A stretch of 33,201 nucleotides of DNA from Gemmatimonadetes bacterium SCN 70-22 (GTDB lineage: Bacteria > Gemmatimonadota > Gemmatimonadetes > Gemmatimonadales > Gemmatimonadaceae): positions 1 to 33,201 of the forward strand of contig MEDZ01000003.1 of NCBI GenBank assembly GCA_001724275.1, in the 5' to 3' direction. The translations under genes and the position numbers were made by a program. Below, one piece after another: positions 23,959 through 32,751 of this stretch. Each line of letters starts with the position of its first letter. Within the stretch, counting starts at the first letter, position 1. A model generated the notes under the pieces. That model did not search any database and was not told the DNA's origin. It saw only the letters and a list, made by a program, of their open reading frames with translations.

Positions 23959-24912
23959 TCACATCACCGTCCGCACCAGCGGCACGAGCGGATGGCAGGG
24001 TTCCGATGGTGCGACAACCACTCGATACCAGCGCGACAGGATGCGACACAGGCGCCGATCGGAACGCATCGCCTTGGTGAGTTCGCCTTCCAGTTCAGTC
24101 AACTTTGCGCTTGCCTCCGGTGTCAGGAAGTGATCGACAGCCCGGTCGCGCTTGGCGGAGTTACAGGAAGAGCAGAGCAGGAGAACATTGCCGCGCACGA
24201 CTAGTTCCTCTGCGTCGAGCATTACTAGGTTGCCGCCAGCGTTCTTGGCCCGCCACCAGTGATCCAGACACAGCGTGCGCGACGCTCCGCACACGACGCA
24301 GGTTCCGCCAAAGTGCCCGATGATGCTTGAGCTCCATTCACGCCGGACGTAGTTGTCGACTGGATTCCCGCGTCTGTAGTCGCCTTCGCTTAGGAGATAG
24401 CCATCCCGCGCAACTGCGGTCACGGAAAGCTGTCCGGTTCGGGTGCGTGAGAAGGCCCTGGCTGCAGCTCGTTTCTGCGCACTCGTGGCGCGAACCTTGG
24501 TTCGGAAGCGCGCTTGCGCCTCCGGAATGTGTTCGCTGAGCAGATGTTTGATGGTTGCGATACGACGACGCTGTTGTACGTATCTCAACTTGGCGACCTC
24601 CAGCGCACGTCGCTCGTCGACGGCCACCACAGGATTCACAACGTGCAGCGCAAGCAGAACTGAGTGGACCCATCCTACGGACGCGCGCTCTCGCGAGTTG
24701 ACCGCATCCTCGCATGCAGCGACTGCACTCTTCATATCAGCGAGCCTAGGTTCCAGCGCTGCGAGTCTGGCCTCCAACTCAGCGCGGACAAGAGTCCGAT
24801 CTCCTTCGATGAGGCCTTTCCGGCATTGACGGCAATATCGGGAGCGGGCACGAACTCCCGAAGAGGACCACGTCGCTCCGCAGCGCACACACCGATACTC
24901 GATCACGATCAT
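23959..24912 (-). CDS. Zinc-ribbon, coiled-coil, HNH nuclease
   Basis: A 317-aa protein starting at ATG 24910-24912, with GGGG about 7 bases upstream. The N-terminus is a zinc ribbon with CVRCG and YCRQC pairs at about 8-31. A helical, probably coiled-coil segment follows (about 38-75, ELEARLAALEPRLADM). A basic region precedes the HNH domain: CVVCG at about 204, LDHWW with the conserved His at about 217, a GGNL turn, then GNVLLLCSSCNSAKRD at about 235-252. The Cys pairs are structural zinc ligands and the His-Asn-type residues belong to a metal-dependent nuclease. The open frame extends 100 codons upstream, but that part has no recognisable features. The target is unknown; its position directly upstream of BREX on the same strand suggests a defence role. 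Confidence 0.75.
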   Translation of the reverse strand: MIVIEYRCVRCGATWSSSGVRARSRYCRQCRKGLIEGDRTLVRAELEARLAALEPRLADMKSAVAACEDAVNSRERASVGWVHSVLLALHVVNPVVAVDERRALEVAKLRYVQQRRRIATIKHLLSEHIPEAQARFRTKVRATSAQKRAAARAFSRTRTGQLSVTAVARDGYLLSEGDYRRGNPVDNYVRREWSSSIIGHFGGTCVVCGASRTLCLDHWWRAKNAGGNLVMLDAEELVVRGNVLLLCSSCNSAKRDRAVDHFLTPEASAKLTELEGELTKAMRSDRRLCRILSRWYRVVVAPSEPCHPLVPLVRTVM

Positions 24913-25592
24913 GGGAAGTCCCCACCCCTCGGGCCACGATGTCGAAGGATCTACGACTACTGAGCGATCAGTGCGGGCAAGTGTCTCCTGCTGTAGCAGG
25001 CTCCAACCCCTAGGGTCTGAAGGCCGCCAATCGGCGATTGTGCGGGAACTTCTGACCAGCTCTGATCTCCTCCCCGCTCCAGCAGGGAGGTCATCGGGGC
25101 GGATGGGGCTGCCTGTAGAAACGACAATGTATGACACGGTGGTGACGCTGTAAGAGTGTTGCGGGGACGCGACAGCGATGCCCGAGCGGATGCCTGGTAC
25201 TCGATCTGGCATCTTGGTGATCCCGGTTGCAGCTTCTCGACCTCAGCCGTGAGGTCACCACGCTCGATGCTGTCAGACTGGCGCGCGAGTTTTCTGTTGC
25301 CGTGATGGGAGGAATGGGGAGGGGACCCGTGTAGCCACGAAGACCGACGTCACCACCGCGTGTCGAGTGAGGGGCGCCCGCCTCGGGCCTTCGCCTTTCG
25401 ACCGGCCATCGCGTGCCCATCGAGTCACGTGCCGCCTCGGATACTCAAACGGCGCGGGGGCTCGCCCAGCCCAATCTTGCGGCTTCTGGTGCGACTCAAG
25501 CGCGTCCAGTCGCTCTCGAGTCCAATCGCTCGAACGTGGGCCAGCGCGCAAGTCCAGAGACGTACACTCAACTGACGGGAGGCACAGCCCTC
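24913..25592. other. Gene-free region between the divergent HNH and mcrB genes
   Basis: This holds the upstream regions of two divergent genes. Open frames continue into it from both sides but show no family similarity, so I treat it as non-coding. Small hairpins are visible (CCTGC/GCAGG at 24987-25000). No clear promoter pair was found. Confidence 0.5.
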
Positions 25593-27710
25593 GTGGATTT
25601 CGATGCTCGCCTGCAACAACTCTTCGAGGAATTTCGGACCGACTATCTGCTGACCGCCGATGGCAGCAAGCACCGTCAGGCGTACGCGAGCGGTCGGCAG
25701 AGCGCGCGGGCCAACCTCGGGGACATCACGGCGCGCGCCGACCGCCGCGAGGAGGTCACCGATCTCGTCCTCGCACGCCTCCTCCCCCACATCGACTCGG
25801 CGCGCCACCGGGAGGATGGTTCCTGGATCCACGTCGCCCCGGCGATCAACAAGGACATCAAGTCCTGGTACGAGGGAGCAGGGTGGGCAACCAAGAGCGA
25901 GTGGCCGGCGCGCGCCGCTCACATCCTGACGTTCATTCGACGTGTGGTCGACCAGCCGAGCGAGTTGGCCGATGCCTGTCGCCAATTCTCCGCGTCGCCC
26001 CTCGGCAAGGCGCTGCAATGCGGGATGATGACGCCCATCCTGAGCGCCCTTCGCCCAGACGACTTCTCGATCGTGAACACCAAGGTATGTCGCCTCCTCA
26101 AGGAAGTGACAGGAAAGGACTACACCTCGGCTCTGAAGAACTATCCCGACACCAACGCCGCCATTCACGAGCTTGTGGCGCGACATGACGGACTGTTCGG
26201 GACCGCGCAGCAGGCCGGCGTGTCTGCGCTCGAAGCGTTCGACATGATGGCCCATTGGTTCGTCGCCGTGCGCGAGGACGACGCCGATGAGCAGGGAAAG
26301 GGCGTCGATCGAACGTCTGCCGATGCCGCGCGTCGCGTCGTCGAGACCTTGTGCCCCGATTCGGCGCCGCGTGCAGCGGCGCTGGGCACACTGGCCCAAG
26401 CGATTCGCTTTGCACACGAACTCGGCCCCCAGTCCTGGTCCATCACCCTCAAGTCAGATCTCGTTCGGTTGAACGTCGGAGGTCTCATCGCGGTAGACCT
26501 GAGGAAGCAAGGGCTCGCGATGACTGTCGCGCAGGACGAGATGCCGCTGGAGACTATTCAGGCGCTGTCCGACGCTGAGCACTGGGAGTTCAAGTACATG
26601 GACCACGCCGTGTGCTACCTGCTCCCGTACGATGAGCTGGATCCGGCGGTGGGCCAACTTGGACCCGCGATGGAGGAGCATCTCCGGCGCGTGACGACGC
26701 GAACCCAGTTCGCCCCGTTCCGGACTGCGCACTCGCCGGGAGTGTTGACGATGCTGCGACAGCTCAAGTACGAGGTGCCCGATCCGGAGTACGCTGCTCC
26801 GCCCGCTCCCGGTGGAAGGATCGCCGAGCCGTTGCCGGGTCAGGGCGCGAGCACGGGTGCCGCACGGCAACCCCGCTATTCGCTGCAGGACCTCGCGCGG
26901 GAAACGCTTATGGATGAGGCGCTTCTCGGATCGTGGGTCCGAGCGATCAATCGCAAGGGGCAGGCGATCATCTACGGCCCGCCGGGGACCGGGAAGACGT
27001 ACGTCGCCGAGCGACTGTGCCGACACCTGGTATCGGGCGGCGACGGTGCCGCGGAACTGGTGCAATTCCACCCCGCCTACGCGTACGAAGACTTCATCCA
27101 GGGGCTGCGTCCGGAGACCAACGCGAACGGGGCGCTCAGCTACCGTATGATCCCGGGTCGCTTCATGGAGTTCTGCGAGCGCGCGGCGCGGGCAAGTGGG
27201 CCGTCGGTCCTCATCATCGACGAGATCAACCGCGCCAACCTCGCGCAGGTCTTCGGGGAGCTGATGTACCTGCTGGAGTATCGCGATCGCGAGGTGCCGT
27301 TGGCTGGCGGAGCGCGACTGCGCATCCCGCCGAACGTGCGGATCATCGGGACGATGAACACCGCCGATCGGTCGATCGCGCTGGTCGATCACGCCCTGCG
27401 TCGGCGATTCGCTTTTCTCCATCTCCTGCCTAATCACGAGATCCTCGAGCGCTATCACGTCAACACCTCGCTCGACGTTTCCAAACTCTGCGCGGTACTG
27501 AGTGAGCTCAACGCGGCCATTGCGGATCCGCACTATGCGGTCGGCATCTCCTACTTTCTGCGGGATGGGCTGGCGGAGGAACTGCCGATGATCTGGGAGT
27601 CGGAGATCGAGCCTTATATCGAGGAGCTCTTCTTCGATCGTGCCGACGAGATCGCGAAGTTCCGATGGAGCGCGGTGAAGTCCCGCGCGACGCCGGAGCT
27701 GATAGCGTAG
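25593..27710 (+). CDS. mcrB: McrB-type AAA+ GTPase of a modification-dependent restriction system
   Basis: About 705 aa from a GTG at 25593 with GGGAGG ten bases upstream; the frame is open from 25413, but that extra N-terminus looks unconserved. The C-terminal 250 residues are McrB-like: Walker A GPPGTGKT at about 461, the FHPAYAYEDFIQGLRP segment typical of the family, Walker B VLIIDEINRAN at about 539, and the MNTADRS signature at about 588, followed by ALRRRFAF. McrB hexamers hydrolyse GTP and drive McrC cleavage. The N-terminal 400 residues, which in McrB proteins read the modified base, are not the classical E. coli recognition domain and carry a helical WYEGAGW/PARAAHIL region. mcrC follows after 10 bases. 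Confidence 0.88.
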   Translation: MDFDARLQQLFEEFRTDYLLTADGSKHRQAYASGRQSARANLGDITARADRREEVTDLVLARLLPHIDSARHREDGSWIHVAPAINKDIKSWYEGAGWATKSEWPARAAHILTFIRRVVDQPSELADACRQFSASPLGKALQCGMMTPILSALRPDDFSIVNTKVCRLLKEVTGKDYTSALKNYPDTNAAIHELVARHDGLFGTAQQAGVSALEAFDMMAHWFVAVREDDADEQGKGVDRTSADAARRVVETLCPDSAPRAAALGTLAQAIRFAHELGPQSWSITLKSDLVRLNVGGLIAVDLRKQGLAMTVAQDEMPLETIQALSDAEHWEFKYMDHAVCYLLPYDELDPAVGQLGPAMEEHLRRVTTRTQFAPFRTAHSPGVLTMLRQLKYEVPDPEYAAPPAPGGRIAEPLPGQGASTGAARQPRYSLQDLARETLMDEALLGSWVRAINRKGQAIIYGPPGTGKTYVAERLCRHLVSGGDGAAELVQFHPAYAYEDFIQGLRPETNANGALSYRMIPGRFMEFCERAARASGPSVLIIDEINRANLAQVFGELMYLLEYRDREVPLAGGARLRIPPNVRIIGTMNTADRSIALVDHALRRRFAFLHLLPNHEILERYHVNTSLDVSKLCAVLSELNAAIADPHYAVGISYFLRDGLAEELPMIWESEIEPYIEELFFDRADEIAKFRWSAVKSRATPELIA

Positions 27711-27720
27711 AAGCTTCCCA

Positions 27721-28929
27721 ATGCCCTCGCAGCGCCTCCGAATCGTCGAGCATCGCGGCACCACCTTCCACCGCGACGCGCTCACGCACGCCCACGGGGA
27801 GACCATCCTTAGTAAGCTCGGCAGGCGCATCGACATTGAGTTTCCGACGCCGCGCACGGCCGATCGATGGATCCTGACGTCGCAGGGGTGGGTTGGTCTG
27901 CTGCGCGTCGACGACGACCTGACCGTCATCGCCGAGCCCAAGGTCCCCGTTGCCAACCTCGCGCGCATGCTGCAGGTCGCGCATGAACTCCCCATCGAGG
28001 TGCTAGACGGGCTGGTCACATGCGAGACGATCGAGGAGCTCTACGACCAACTGGCGAGGCTACTGGCCGACGCGGCGCTCTCGCTCGTGCATCACGGCCT
28101 GCACCACGTGTATCGACCCCATCAGGAGTTGCGCTCGTCGATCCGTGGCCGGCTGCTCCTCAACCACCTGCGGACGCCGCGGGCGGATCCACGGGTGACG
28201 TGCGCGTTCAACGAGCGCACGGCCGACACGATCGAGAACCGGATCGTCAGCGCCGCTCTGCATGCGGCGTTGCGAGGGGGATACTGCACATCGATGACGC
28301 GGGCGCATCTGCGCAAGGGACTGCGCCAGTTCGTCGGGCGGGTGACGCCGACTGTAGTGAGCGTGGAGGATGTCGACCAGCTGCGGTATGATCGACTCAC
28401 GGCGCGCTACCGTCGCGTGCACGCGCTGGCGCGATTGTTTCTGGACGAGCGTTCCCCGTTGGCACGGGAAGGAGATCGCACGAGCCTCCCTTTCCTGCTC
28501 CACATGCCCTCCCTGTTCGAACGGTTCGTGGAGCGGTGGCTCAGATTCCGCATCGAGCGCGACGTACTACCGCTGCGCGTGCTGCGGCAGGAGAAGTTCC
28601 GTGTCGGCGATCCGGATGCCGTGGTCTTCAGCATGGATGTTGTCATCACAGACAACGTGGGGCGCCCGATTTGCGTGCTGGACACGAAGTACAAGGACGC
28701 CGGGGTACCGGCTGCGGGCGATGTCGCGCAGGTGGCCTTCTATGCGCAAGCGACGGGCGCTCGCAGCGCGGGGTTGATCTACCCAACGCCCCTGAACGGG
28801 ACATGGCAGGGGAATAGCGGCTCTGTCAACGTCTTCGCACATCACTTCGATCTCTCCGGCGATCTCGAGCGAGCGGGAGGACAGTTTCTTTCCGGACTCC
28901 TCCATCACATCGGGACTCTACCGAGCTGA
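27721..28929 (+). CDS. mcrC: McrC-type nuclease subunit
   Basis: A 402-aa protein with a beta-rich N-terminal domain that contacts McrB in the family, a helical middle (SLVHHGLHHVYRP, SSIRGRLLLNHL, NERTADTIENRIV), and a C-terminal PD-(D/E)XK nuclease core. The catalytic residues are likely the Asp of MDVVI at about 307 and the DTKYK triad at about 320-324, followed by the FYAQATGARSAGLIYP helix-strand. In complex with McrB it cuts DNA bearing modified bases. The start ATG lies 10 bases after the mcrB stop, so the two form an operon. Confidence 0.9.
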   Translation: MPSQRLRIVEHRGTTFHRDALTHAHGETILSKLGRRIDIEFPTPRTADRWILTSQGWVGLLRVDDDLTVIAEPKVPVANLARMLQVAHELPIEVLDGLVTCETIEELYDQLARLLADAALSLVHHGLHHVYRPHQELRSSIRGRLLLNHLRTPRADPRVTCAFNERTADTIENRIVSAALHAALRGGYCTSMTRAHLRKGLRQFVGRVTPTVVSVEDVDQLRYDRLTARYRRVHALARLFLDERSPLAREGDRTSLPFLLHMPSLFERFVERWLRFRIERDVLPLRVLRQEKFRVGDPDAVVFSMDVVITDNVGRPICVLDTKYKDAGVPAAGDVAQVAFYAQATGARSAGLIYPTPLNGTWQGNSGSVNVFAHHFDLSGDLERAGGQFLSGLLHHIGTLPS

Positions 28930-28944
28930 CACGAGAACACATGC

Positions 28945-30033
28945 ATGCCGATCAAGACTGAACTCTGGAAGGTTGCAGCTTCTCCGTCTCCGCTCGTCGA
29001 GTCGAAGTTGCCGAGCGAGAGGCTGCTGGAAGACATGATTGTCGCGCAGCCCAGCCTCCTGTCGGAGGAATGGATGCTCATCGGCCGGCAGGAAGACACC
29101 GGCTACGGCGGGCGCATCGACCTGCTGGCGATCGCGCCGGATGGCGTGCTGGTCCTGATCGAGCTCAAGCGCGATCGCACACCGCGCGAGGTCGTCGCGC
29201 AGGCGCTCGATTATGCCACGTGGGTCGAGCGCCTGCAGCCGGAGGACATCGCGGCGATTTATGGGCGATTCGCCCCGGGGCGTCGACTCACCGACGATTT
29301 CCAGGCTCGCTTCGGCCAAGCGCTCGACGAGGCCTCGCTGAATGACTCACACCTCATCGTCGTCGTGGCCTCCGCCCTCGACGCGAGCACCGAGCGGATC
29401 GTCAATTATCTCAGTGATCGCGAAGTGCCGCTCAACGTCTTGTGCTTCCAGGTGTTTGCGGCTGGGAGCGAGCAGTTTCTAAGCCGCACATGGCTCATCG
29501 AGCCAGCCAAGACACAGGTCAATGCGTCGACGTCGCCAGAGGATTCGAAGGAGCCGTGGAACGGCGAGTACTACTGTTCATTTGGCCGCGGGGCCGAGCG
29601 TTCGTGGGAGGATGCCGTCGACTTCAGCTTCATCTGCGCCGGGGGTGGAAGTTGGTACTCGAACACGCTGAAGCTCCTTTCGCCTGGCGACCGCGTATGG
29701 GTCAAGGTACCGGCAACGGGCTTTGTCGGCGTAGCGCGCGTGACCGGGTACTCCACGCCAGCGAGTGCATTCACGAGGGTCGTTGACGGCAAGGATCGGC
29801 CGGTGTTCGAGGTCGCGACGCGCGGCAACTATCATCGGCAGTTCATGGACGATCCCGAGAAGTGCGAATACTTCGTGCCGGTGCGCTGGCTCCAGACGGT
29901 GCCGCTCGATGGCGCGATCCAGGAGATCGGGATGTTCGGGAACCAGAACTCGGTCTGCAAACCGACGACGCCGAAGTGGCGGAAGACGGTGGAACGGTTG
30001 AAGGAGGTATTTCCTGGACACGCCACAAGCTGA
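28945..30033 (+). CDS. NucS-like PD-(D/E)XK nuclease with PUA/EVE-like C-terminal domain
   Basis: A 362-aa protein with two parts. Residues about 25-165 form a DUF91/NucS-like nuclease domain: GRIDLLAI at about 55-62 with the metal-binding Asp, LIELKRDR at about 71-78 with the E-x-K pair, and QALDYATWV at about 90. The C-terminal part (about 200-350) has a PUA/EVE-like look: SFICAGGGSWYSNTLKLLSPGDRVWVKVP, then GVARVTGY and a YFVPVRW strand. EVE/PUA barrels bind modified bases, so this may be a stand-alone modification-sensing nuclease or an accessory to McrBC, whose stop is 15 bases upstream. The nuclease assignment is firmer than the C-terminal one. Confidence 0.7.
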   Translation: MPIKTELWKVAASPSPLVESKLPSERLLEDMIVAQPSLLSEEWMLIGRQEDTGYGGRIDLLAIAPDGVLVLIELKRDRTPREVVAQALDYATWVERLQPEDIAAIYGRFAPGRRLTDDFQARFGQALDEASLNDSHLIVVVASALDASTERIVNYLSDREVPLNVLCFQVFAAGSEQFLSRTWLIEPAKTQVNASTSPEDSKEPWNGEYYCSFGRGAERSWEDAVDFSFICAGGGSWYSNTLKLLSPGDRVWVKVPATGFVGVARVTGYSTPASAFTRVVDGKDRPVFEVATRGNYHRQFMDDPEKCEYFVPVRWLQTVPLDGAIQEIGMFGNQNSVCKPTTPKWRKTVERLKEVFPGHATS

Positions 30034-30099
30034 TGTTCTCAGACTCTGATGCTTTGTCAGATGAAGTCGAGATTCACGAAACGGAGAGAGGAGGAGGCG

Positions 30100-30414
30100 A
30101 TGACGGCGCGAAAGCGGAAGACTCGCGTGACAGCTGAGATGATGATGCCGTCGAATGACTTGGCACGCATCGTCGGCGACGCGCCTAAGTCGCGTACGCA
30201 GATCGCGAAGGCGATCTGGGAGTACATCGATCGACACGGACTGCAGGATCAACGGTACAAGCGAAACATCAACGCCGACGCGCGGCTCGCGAAGATCTTT
30301 GGAGGGAAGCGGGTCGTCAGCATGTTCGAGCTTGCTGCGATGGTCGAAAGTCACCTCCGAAGGGCAGATGACAAGATGTCGCCGGAGAGGCGCGTTCGAG
30401 GTAAGAGCAAGTAA
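30100..30414 (+). CDS. SWIB/MDM2-domain protein
   Basis: A 104-aa basic protein starting at ATG 30100 directly after an AGGAGG-rich leader; two in-frame ATGs upstream (30049, 30061) are less well placed. A SWIB/MDM2 fold is readable over about residues 17-85: LARIVGDAPKSRTQIAKAIWEYI, then LQDQRYKRNINADARLAKIFG and VSMFELAAMVESHL. The tails are Lys/Arg rich and may contact DNA. In eukaryotes this domain belongs to chromatin factors; in bacteria it occurs as small proteins or fused to topoisomerase I, and is suspected to be nucleoid-associated. Its presence at the end of a restriction operon is odd. The function here is unknown. Confidence 0.85.
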   Translation: MTARKRKTRVTAEMMMPSNDLARIVGDAPKSRTQIAKAIWEYIDRHGLQDQRYKRNINADARLAKIFGGKRVVSMFELAAMVESHLRRADDKMSPERRVRGKSK

Positions 30415-30456
30415 CAGACGTCCAAGCCCGGTGCGGCTCATTCTGCGGCAGCGGGA

Positions 30457-30948
30457 GTGGCGCGGCCCTCCGAGGTCAGTGTCGCTCGGTTCCTCGACAA
30501 GAATGCCGAACTGGACGCAACGGCAACGCGCACGGTCCGCCGAGAGCAGAAGTTGCTGCGGCAACTCAAGTTCGCAGGGAAGTCAGAGGCCCACTGTGCC
30601 ATTTGCGGTCGCGCGCTTCCCGTCGAACTTCTTGTGGCGGCCCACATCAAGCCGCGGAGTCGCTGCTCCGCGGCCGAGAAGAAGCGCGTCGACGACAACG
30701 TGATGGGAGTGTGCGTCCTGGGATGCGACGCCCTCTTCGAGCGAGGGATCGTCTACGTGCAGCAGGACGGGAAGGTACAGTCGGCGGCCAGCGGCGCCCT
30801 GACGCAATCTCTCACAGAGCACGTCTCCAAGCTGGTGGGAAGAGTCTGCACAGCGTGGACTCCTGCATCTGAGCGATTCTTCGCATGGCATGCCGGGCAT
30901 CACGAGGCGATCCGTCGTCGCACGGAGGCTCAGCGGCTCGGGACATGA
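30457..30948 (+). CDS. HNH endonuclease-like protein, 163 aa
   Basis: Starts at GTG 30457, 42 bases after the SWIB gene and in the same frame. After a helical N-terminus, residues about 47-110 form an HNH_2-like domain: CAICG, then LLVAAHIKPRSRC with the conserved AAHI His, then DDNVMGVCVLGCDALFERGIVYV. The usual N-G-x-x-L-C...H of the second half is altered to a Cys-containing NVMGVCVLGCDALF, a variant I have seen in this family. It probably is a metal-dependent nuclease of the accessory type; specificity is unknown. It could be co-transcribed with the mcrBC operon. Confidence 0.7.
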   Translation: MARPSEVSVARFLDKNAELDATATRTVRREQKLLRQLKFAGKSEAHCAICGRALPVELLVAAHIKPRSRCSAAEKKRVDDNVMGVCVLGCDALFERGIVYVQQDGKVQSAASGALTQSLTEHVSKLVGRVCTAWTPASERFFAWHAGHHEAIRRRTEAQRLGT

Positions 30949-31055
30949 TGCTCGCGCGGAATCTCCTCGCGAAAGGCTCTGAACGTCAGCTGCGTGAACC
31001 GTAGATGCGCTTCCCTCATCGTGAGTTCAATCTTCTCTCGGAGCCACGTTCGACT

Positions 31056-31706
31056 ATGCGAATCCGATCGACACTGCTCGCGCTCGTCTCAATTGCCGCC
31101 GTCGGCTGCGCGATAGCCACAGTCGTAGGCTTCCGCGACCCGTCGTTTGCCTTCACTCGATTCTCTCGCCTGGCGGTGATCGCGGGCGGGATGACACTCG
31201 AGAACGCGGTAGCTGTCGAACGGGCAACGTGTCAACGCTTGGCGCCGGCTCCGTGCACCGTCGGAAAGGAGGCACTGCCTCCTACCCGAAGCTATTCGAT
31301 GGAGGAAGCGAAGGATCTACTCACACTGCGAGGGGTCGACGGAGTCCTTGTCATACTGCTTACGAGCGACGAGGAGAGCGTGAGATACCTCGGATCCACG
31401 AGTTCTACGACGGCTCAAGCTTCCGTATCGACGATGGGGACGGTGAATCTGTATCGCTCCGGTGGAATTCTCTCGTCTCAGAGTACTACGGGTCTCTCTG
31501 CTCGGACGCGGACTGAGGCAGAGTACTCATACTCGCGAGCAGCGTCTGCGCAGCTCGGAATCTTTGATCGGGCGACGGGTAGGCTTGCCTGGCGTGGTGA
31601 GATCAACGTCTCCGGAGTAGGGGCGTTCGCATCGGATGGTCAGTTCATACAAGCGGCCACGAAGGAGATTGCTGCGGAGTTGAAGAGGGCGGGACTCAGT
31701 CAGTAG
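31056..31706 (+). CDS. Putative lipoprotein, about 216 aa
   Basis: ATG 31056 gives MRIRSTLLALVSIAAVGC, a short basic n-region and hydrophobic core ending in an AVGC lipobox, so the mature protein should be lipid-anchored at Cys18. The frame is open from 31005, but that extension would displace the signal peptide. The mature domain begins with FTRFSRLAVIAGG, which recalls small envelope proteins of the DUF4136 kind, and later has a Ser/Thr-rich stretch and a strand AQLGIFDRATGRLAWRGE. Function unknown; it appears unrelated to the defence genes. Confidence 0.7.
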   Translation: MRIRSTLLALVSIAAVGCAIATVVGFRDPSFAFTRFSRLAVIAGGMTLENAVAVERATCQRLAPAPCTVGKEALPPTRSYSMEEAKDLLTLRGVDGVLVILLTSDEESVRYLGSTSSTTAQASVSTMGTVNLYRSGGILSSQSTTGLSARTRTEAEYSYSRAASAQLGIFDRATGRLAWRGEINVSGVGAFASDGQFIQAATKEIAAELKRAGLSQ

Positions 31707-31906
31707 GCGCCGCCGATCGAGGGGACGACGATGCCGGATCTGGTGGATGAAGGGGTCTTCGTCTTCTACGCGGGGTGGCTGAGGAGGCCGCCATCATGCG
31801 GCCGCTCTCCGCTTACGGGATCGAGACAAGCACGGCATCGGTCACCACGCCACTGGCTACGATATACGTTTCCCGCACGCGAGCCTCACCAACGGCCGAC
31901 GTACGA
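31707..31906 (+). other. Short spacer with a possible 59-codon leader ORF
   Basis: An ATG at 31731 opens a frame of 59 codons whose TGA (31908-31910) overlaps the ATG at 31907 of the DUF429-like gene as ATGA. The start resembles real coding sequence (MPDLVDEGVFVFYAGWL), but the rest becomes Arg/His-rich and does not. It may be a leader peptide, a truncated gene end or chance. Confidence 0.25.
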
Positions 31907-32713
31907 ATGAGCGAAGCGCCTAGAATCATCGCCATCGACTGGTCCGGTTCGATCGCCGGTTCGGAGCGCACGATCTACTTGGCCGAGGTGAACAACGGTC
32001 ACGTCACCGCGCTCGAGCGCGGACGGAATCGAGAACGCCTGATCGCGCACCTGATTGATGTCGCACGCCGCGATCCTGAAGTGATCGTCGGCCTCGACTT
32101 CGCATTTTCACTCCCCCAGTGGTTCCTCGAGTCGAAGCAGCTGTCGAGCGCACCCGAACTCTGGGAACTCGCCGCTCGGGAAGCAGAGGACTGGCTGAAC
32201 CGGTGCCAGCCCCCGTTCTGGGGGAGACCCGGAACTACAAGACCATCGCTCCCGGAGCACTTTCGCCGCGCGGACCTGGAAGTACCGTCGGTGAGCGGCG
32301 TGAGACCGAAGTCGATCTTCCAGATCGCAGGGGCTGGGACTGTCGGAACCGGCTCGCTGCGTGGCATGCCAGAACTGCGACGCCTCCGCCAAGCCGGCTT
32401 CGCCATTTGGCCATTCGATCCACCGCGATTGCCGCTGGTCATCGAGATCTATCCGCGCATCCTCACAGGACAGATCACCAAGAGCTCACCCGAGGCGCGC
32501 GCTGCTTACCTGTCGAAACGCGTCCCCGATCTGGCGGCCGACTTTCGGGTGCGAGCCGCGACGTCCGATGACGCTTTCGATGCCCTGCTCTCCGCAATCG
32601 AAATGGCGGCCAGAGTCGATGAACTGATTTCGCTCCCCACGGCACGCGATGCACAGGACTTGAAGGAAGGGCGCATCTGGATTCCGCGGACGTTGCCGGC
32701 GCGCTCGAATTAG
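31907..32713 (+). CDS. DUF429-like protein (RNase H-type fold)
   Basis: A 268-aa protein from ATG 31907. The N-terminus IIAIDWSGSIAGSERTIYLAEV and the second strand VIVGLDFAFSLPQWF match DUF429-like predicted nucleases, in which acidic residues on RNase H-like strands (here the Asp of AIDWSG and of GLDFAF) would bind metal. Later conserved-looking parts are SIFQIAGAGTVGTGSLRGMP, IWPFDPP, VIEIYPR and DAFDALLSAIEMA, the latter resembling the family's C-terminal helix. The open frame reaches 31775 without similarity. The substrate is unknown. Confidence 0.75.
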   Translation: MSEAPRIIAIDWSGSIAGSERTIYLAEVNNGHVTALERGRNRERLIAHLIDVARRDPEVIVGLDFAFSLPQWFLESKQLSSAPELWELAAREAEDWLNRCQPPFWGRPGTTRPSLPEHFRRADLEVPSVSGVRPKSIFQIAGAGTVGTGSLRGMPELRRLRQAGFAIWPFDPPRLPLVIEIYPRILTGQITKSSPEARAAYLSKRVPDLAADFRVRAATSDDAFDALLSAIEMAARVDELISLPTARDAQDLKEGRIWIPRTLPARSN

Positions 32714-32751
32714 GAATAGCGGAGTCTCCCACGGTCAGGGGCAGCAGTTCA

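Noticed and set aside
24913-25212. 100-residue N-terminal extension of the HNH protein
   Set aside because: No recognisable structure, and a well-placed ATG with a GGGG Shine-Dalgarno sequence starts right before the zinc ribbon.
26454-28019. 521-codon minus-strand frame opposite mcrB/mcrC
   Set aside because: Shadow of McrB/McrC, whose Walker and nuclease motifs are unambiguous on the plus strand.
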